Shown here one piece after another: positions 5,082-6,728 of a stretch of 6,728 nucleotides of DNA. The notes beneath the pieces are model-generated. The model was not told where the DNA came from. It worked only from the letters and a program-made list of their open reading frames with translations, and did not search any database. The stretch covers positions 1 through 6,728 of the forward strand of contig CAAGJV010000315.1 of NCBI GenBank assembly GCA_900770205.1, written 5' to 3'. The stretch's first letter is position 1. Every line of letters begins with the position of its first letter. This stretch comes from Desulfovibrionaceae bacterium (GTDB taxonomy: Bacteria > Desulfobacterota > Desulfovibrionia > Desulfovibrionales > Desulfovibrionaceae). The position numbers were made by a program, and so were the translations under genes.

Positions 5082-6728
5082 GTGAAACCAGCCTATAAGA
5101 CCAAATATCCCCATCTGTTTTCCCCTATGTCCGTAGGACGAGAAGGGCAGCTCGTCTATAAAAACCGTATTCTTGTTCCTCCCATGGGCCCTACCGGAGA
5201 CGGAGTTGACTCCCACAACCGCATTAATCCCGATGGCGTAAAATTCTATACGCAGTTCGCCTGCGGAGGGTTTGCAGGAATTACCGCTTCTACGGGGGTT
5301 CTCCTCAACGCCGGCCATAGAGGATTCCAAACGCTCGATGCCAGTGTGGACGGGTTCATCTATATGCACAACATGCAGCGCGGCGTCCATATGTACGGAG
5401 CCCATACGCTGTGTGAACTGTACCATCCTGGCTGCTGCACGCTCCCCGATTCCGGATACGAAATCATAAGTGCAAGCTCCTTTGTCTACAACGGCAATAA
5501 GGTTCGCGCCATGGATGAACATGACATGGCCAGCGTAACGGAACTGTTTGTTAAAAATGCTATTCTTGCCATGCGTGCAGGCTTCGATGGACTCTGCCTG
5601 CACTATGGGCACGGCTGGCTCATGAACAACTTTCTTTCCCCCCTCAGCAATCATCGAACCGATCGATATGGCGGCAGCGTAGAAAACAGAACACGTTTTC
5701 CTATGGAAGTGATCAAGGCCATCCGCAAAGCCATTGGCTATGACATGATCATAGAGCTGAGGCTGAATGGCTCTGATAAAAAAGAAGGCGGCATTACCCC
5801 GGAAGACTGTGCGCAGCAGGCGCTTATTTTCCAGGATGAAGTAGATATGATCCATGTCTCCTGCGGAACCCGACTGGATGCCAGAGCCCGCCCAAAAATG
5901 CATCCTACATGCTTTGTCCCTGAGGCACATAACGCCGATGCTGCATGGATGCTGAAAAAATCCGGGGTGCGTATCCCTGTAGGCGTTGTAGGAGCCATAG
6001 GATCCGCCTCCGTTGCAGAACAGCTTCTTGCCGAAGGAAAATGCGACTACGTTCTGGTAGGACGTCAGTCCCTGGCCGATCCCGACTGGCCAAACAAAGT
6101 CCGTGAGGGAAGGGAAGAAGACATACGCCCCTGTATCCGCTGCGATTACTGCCTCGATGGCGGGCGCCGCAGTTCCCACACTTCCGAGGTCCGTATTTCC
6201 GACACCTCCACGTTCGATGGACATTGCTCCGTCAACCCTTTCTTCCGGCAGGGGCGTTACAAGCTCGATGCCCTTCGCCCCACCACGCCGAAGCGAGTTG
6301 CCGTCATAGGCGGCGGCATTGCAGGAATGCAGGCAGCTCTTACAGCATCAGAACGCGGACATACGGTAACGCTTTTTGAAAAATCCAACCGCCTGGGCGG
6401 GCAGACATTCTTTGCTGATTACATGCCTTTTAAAAAACATGTCAAAGCCCTGCGAGATTACTTCATCGTGCAGCTGCACAAGCACGGCGTCAACATACTC
6501 CTGAATACCGAAGCAACAAAAAAACTTATCGATGAAGCTGACTACGATGCTGTTATCGTTGCCGTAGGCGGCCACCAGAACATTCCTCCCATTCCTGGAA
6601 TAAACAGCAGCAACGTCATCATGGCATGGGATATCTATGGAAGAGAACACGAGCTTGGCTCTCCCGTTGTAATTATAGGGGGAGGAGCCGTAGGCTGTGA
6701 AACGGCAATCCATCTGGCTATGGCTGGA
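5082..6728 (+). CDS. Fe-S flavoenzyme, NADH:flavin oxidoreductase (OYE / 2,4-dienoyl-CoA reductase type), 3'-truncated by the window
   Basis: Paralogue of the enzyme at 1-1179; 549 residues are visible, open to the window edge, with about 115 expected beyond. Residues 1 to about 345 form the FMN TIM barrel: YPHLFSP (9-15), NRILVPPMG (28-36), LHYGHGWLMNNFLSP (172-186) with H174/H177 at the usual active-site positions, RTDRYGGSVENR (192-203), and the phosphate-binding end GVVGAIGS (301-308) and VLVGRQ (324-329). Putative 4Fe-4S ligands are C351, C354, C357 and C382. The FAD motif VIGGGIAG is at 408-415 and the NAD(P)H motif VIIGGGAVG at 530-538. Electrons would pass from NAD(P)H through FAD and Fe-S to FMN and then to a C=C bond. 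The common QLxHxGR motif reads ELYHPGC (112-118) here. Start is GTG. Function is assigned at family level only; roles such as bile-acid, enoate or amine conversion cannot be separated. Confidence 0.94.
   Translation, partial: MKPAYKTKYPHLFSPMSVGREGQLVYKNRILVPPMGPTGDGVDSHNRINPDGVKFYTQFACGGFAGITASTGVLLNAGHRGFQTLDASVDGFIYMHNMQRGVHMYGAHTLCELYHPGCCTLPDSGYEIISASSFVYNGNKVRAMDEHDMASVTELFVKNAILAMRAGFDGLCLHYGHGWLMNNFLSPLSNHRTDRYGGSVENRTRFPMEVIKAIRKAIGYDMIIELRLNGSDKKEGGITPEDCAQQALIFQDEVDMIHVSCGTRLDARARPKMHPTCFVPEAHNADAAWMLKKSGVRIPVGVVGAIGSASVAEQLLAEGKCDYVLVGRQSLADPDWPNKVREGREEDIRPCIRCDYCLDGGRRSSHTSEVRISDTSTFDGHCSVNPFFRQGRYKLDALRPTTPKRVAVIGGGIAGMQAALTASERGHTVTLFEKSNRLGGQTFFADYMPFKKHVKALRDYFIVQLHKHGVNILLNTEATKKLIDEADYDAVIVAVGGHQNIPPIPGINSSNVIMAWDIYGREHELGSPVVIIGGGAVGCETAIHLAMAG

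Noticed and set aside
5064..6224. Long open frame on the - strand (386 codons)
   Set aside because: Antisense to the second reductase, whose frame holds every family motif.
5898..6728. Repeat with 1-831 as a mobile-element or assembly duplication
   Set aside because: Synonymous sites and many residues differ throughout, there are no terminal inverted repeats or transposase, and both copies are intact in frame: these are paralogous genes.
1..6728. CRISPR array, tRNA, rRNA, riboswitch or prophage-type system
   Set aside because: No regularly spaced short repeats, cloverleaf or conserved aptamer pattern was found by eye; coding density leaves no gap over about 110 bases.

Overview
The window reads as a metabolic gene cluster from a Gram-negative bacterium, with all genes on the + strand. 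Base composition looks close to balanced. The TRAP transporter and the Fe-S flavoenzymes suggest an anaerobic or facultative proteobacterium. A Desulfovibrionaceae-like gut or sediment organism is my best guess, held weakly, because nothing here is a taxonomic marker.

Layout. (1) Positions 1-1179 hold the C-terminal 392 residues of an Fe-S flavoenzyme of the Old Yellow Enzyme / 2,4-dienoyl-CoA reductase / trimethylamine dehydrogenase type; its N-terminal part lies before the window. (2) Positions 1287-2300 encode a DctP-type TRAP substrate-binding protein. (3) Positions 2381-4231 encode a fused DctQ-DctM TRAP permease. (4) Positions 4303-5049 encode a YdfG-like short-chain dehydrogenase with a TTG start. 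(5) From 5082 a second Fe-S flavoenzyme, a close paralogue of the first, starts at GTG and runs off the right edge. No stretch over about 110 bases lacks a gene.

The first three gene junctions each carry a hairpin: a GC-rich stem before dctP, a strong intrinsic terminator between dctP and the permease, and another terminator directly before the dehydrogenase ribosome binding site. The last junction is only 32 bases and looks co-transcribed. This suggests one regulon with expression stepped down by partial termination: much binding protein, less permease, then the dehydrogenase and second reductase.

Working model (inference): the TRAP system imports an organic acid. One or both flavoenzymes reduce (or oxidise) an activated C=C bond using NAD(P)H, FAD, a 4Fe-4S cluster and FMN, while the dehydrogenase acts on a carbonyl/hydroxyl group of the same compound. 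The substrate cannot be read from the sequence. Nothing here is a wholly new system, but two paralogous reductases with an unusually spaced Fe-S motif flanking a dedicated transporter is a coherent, probably uncharacterised pathway.
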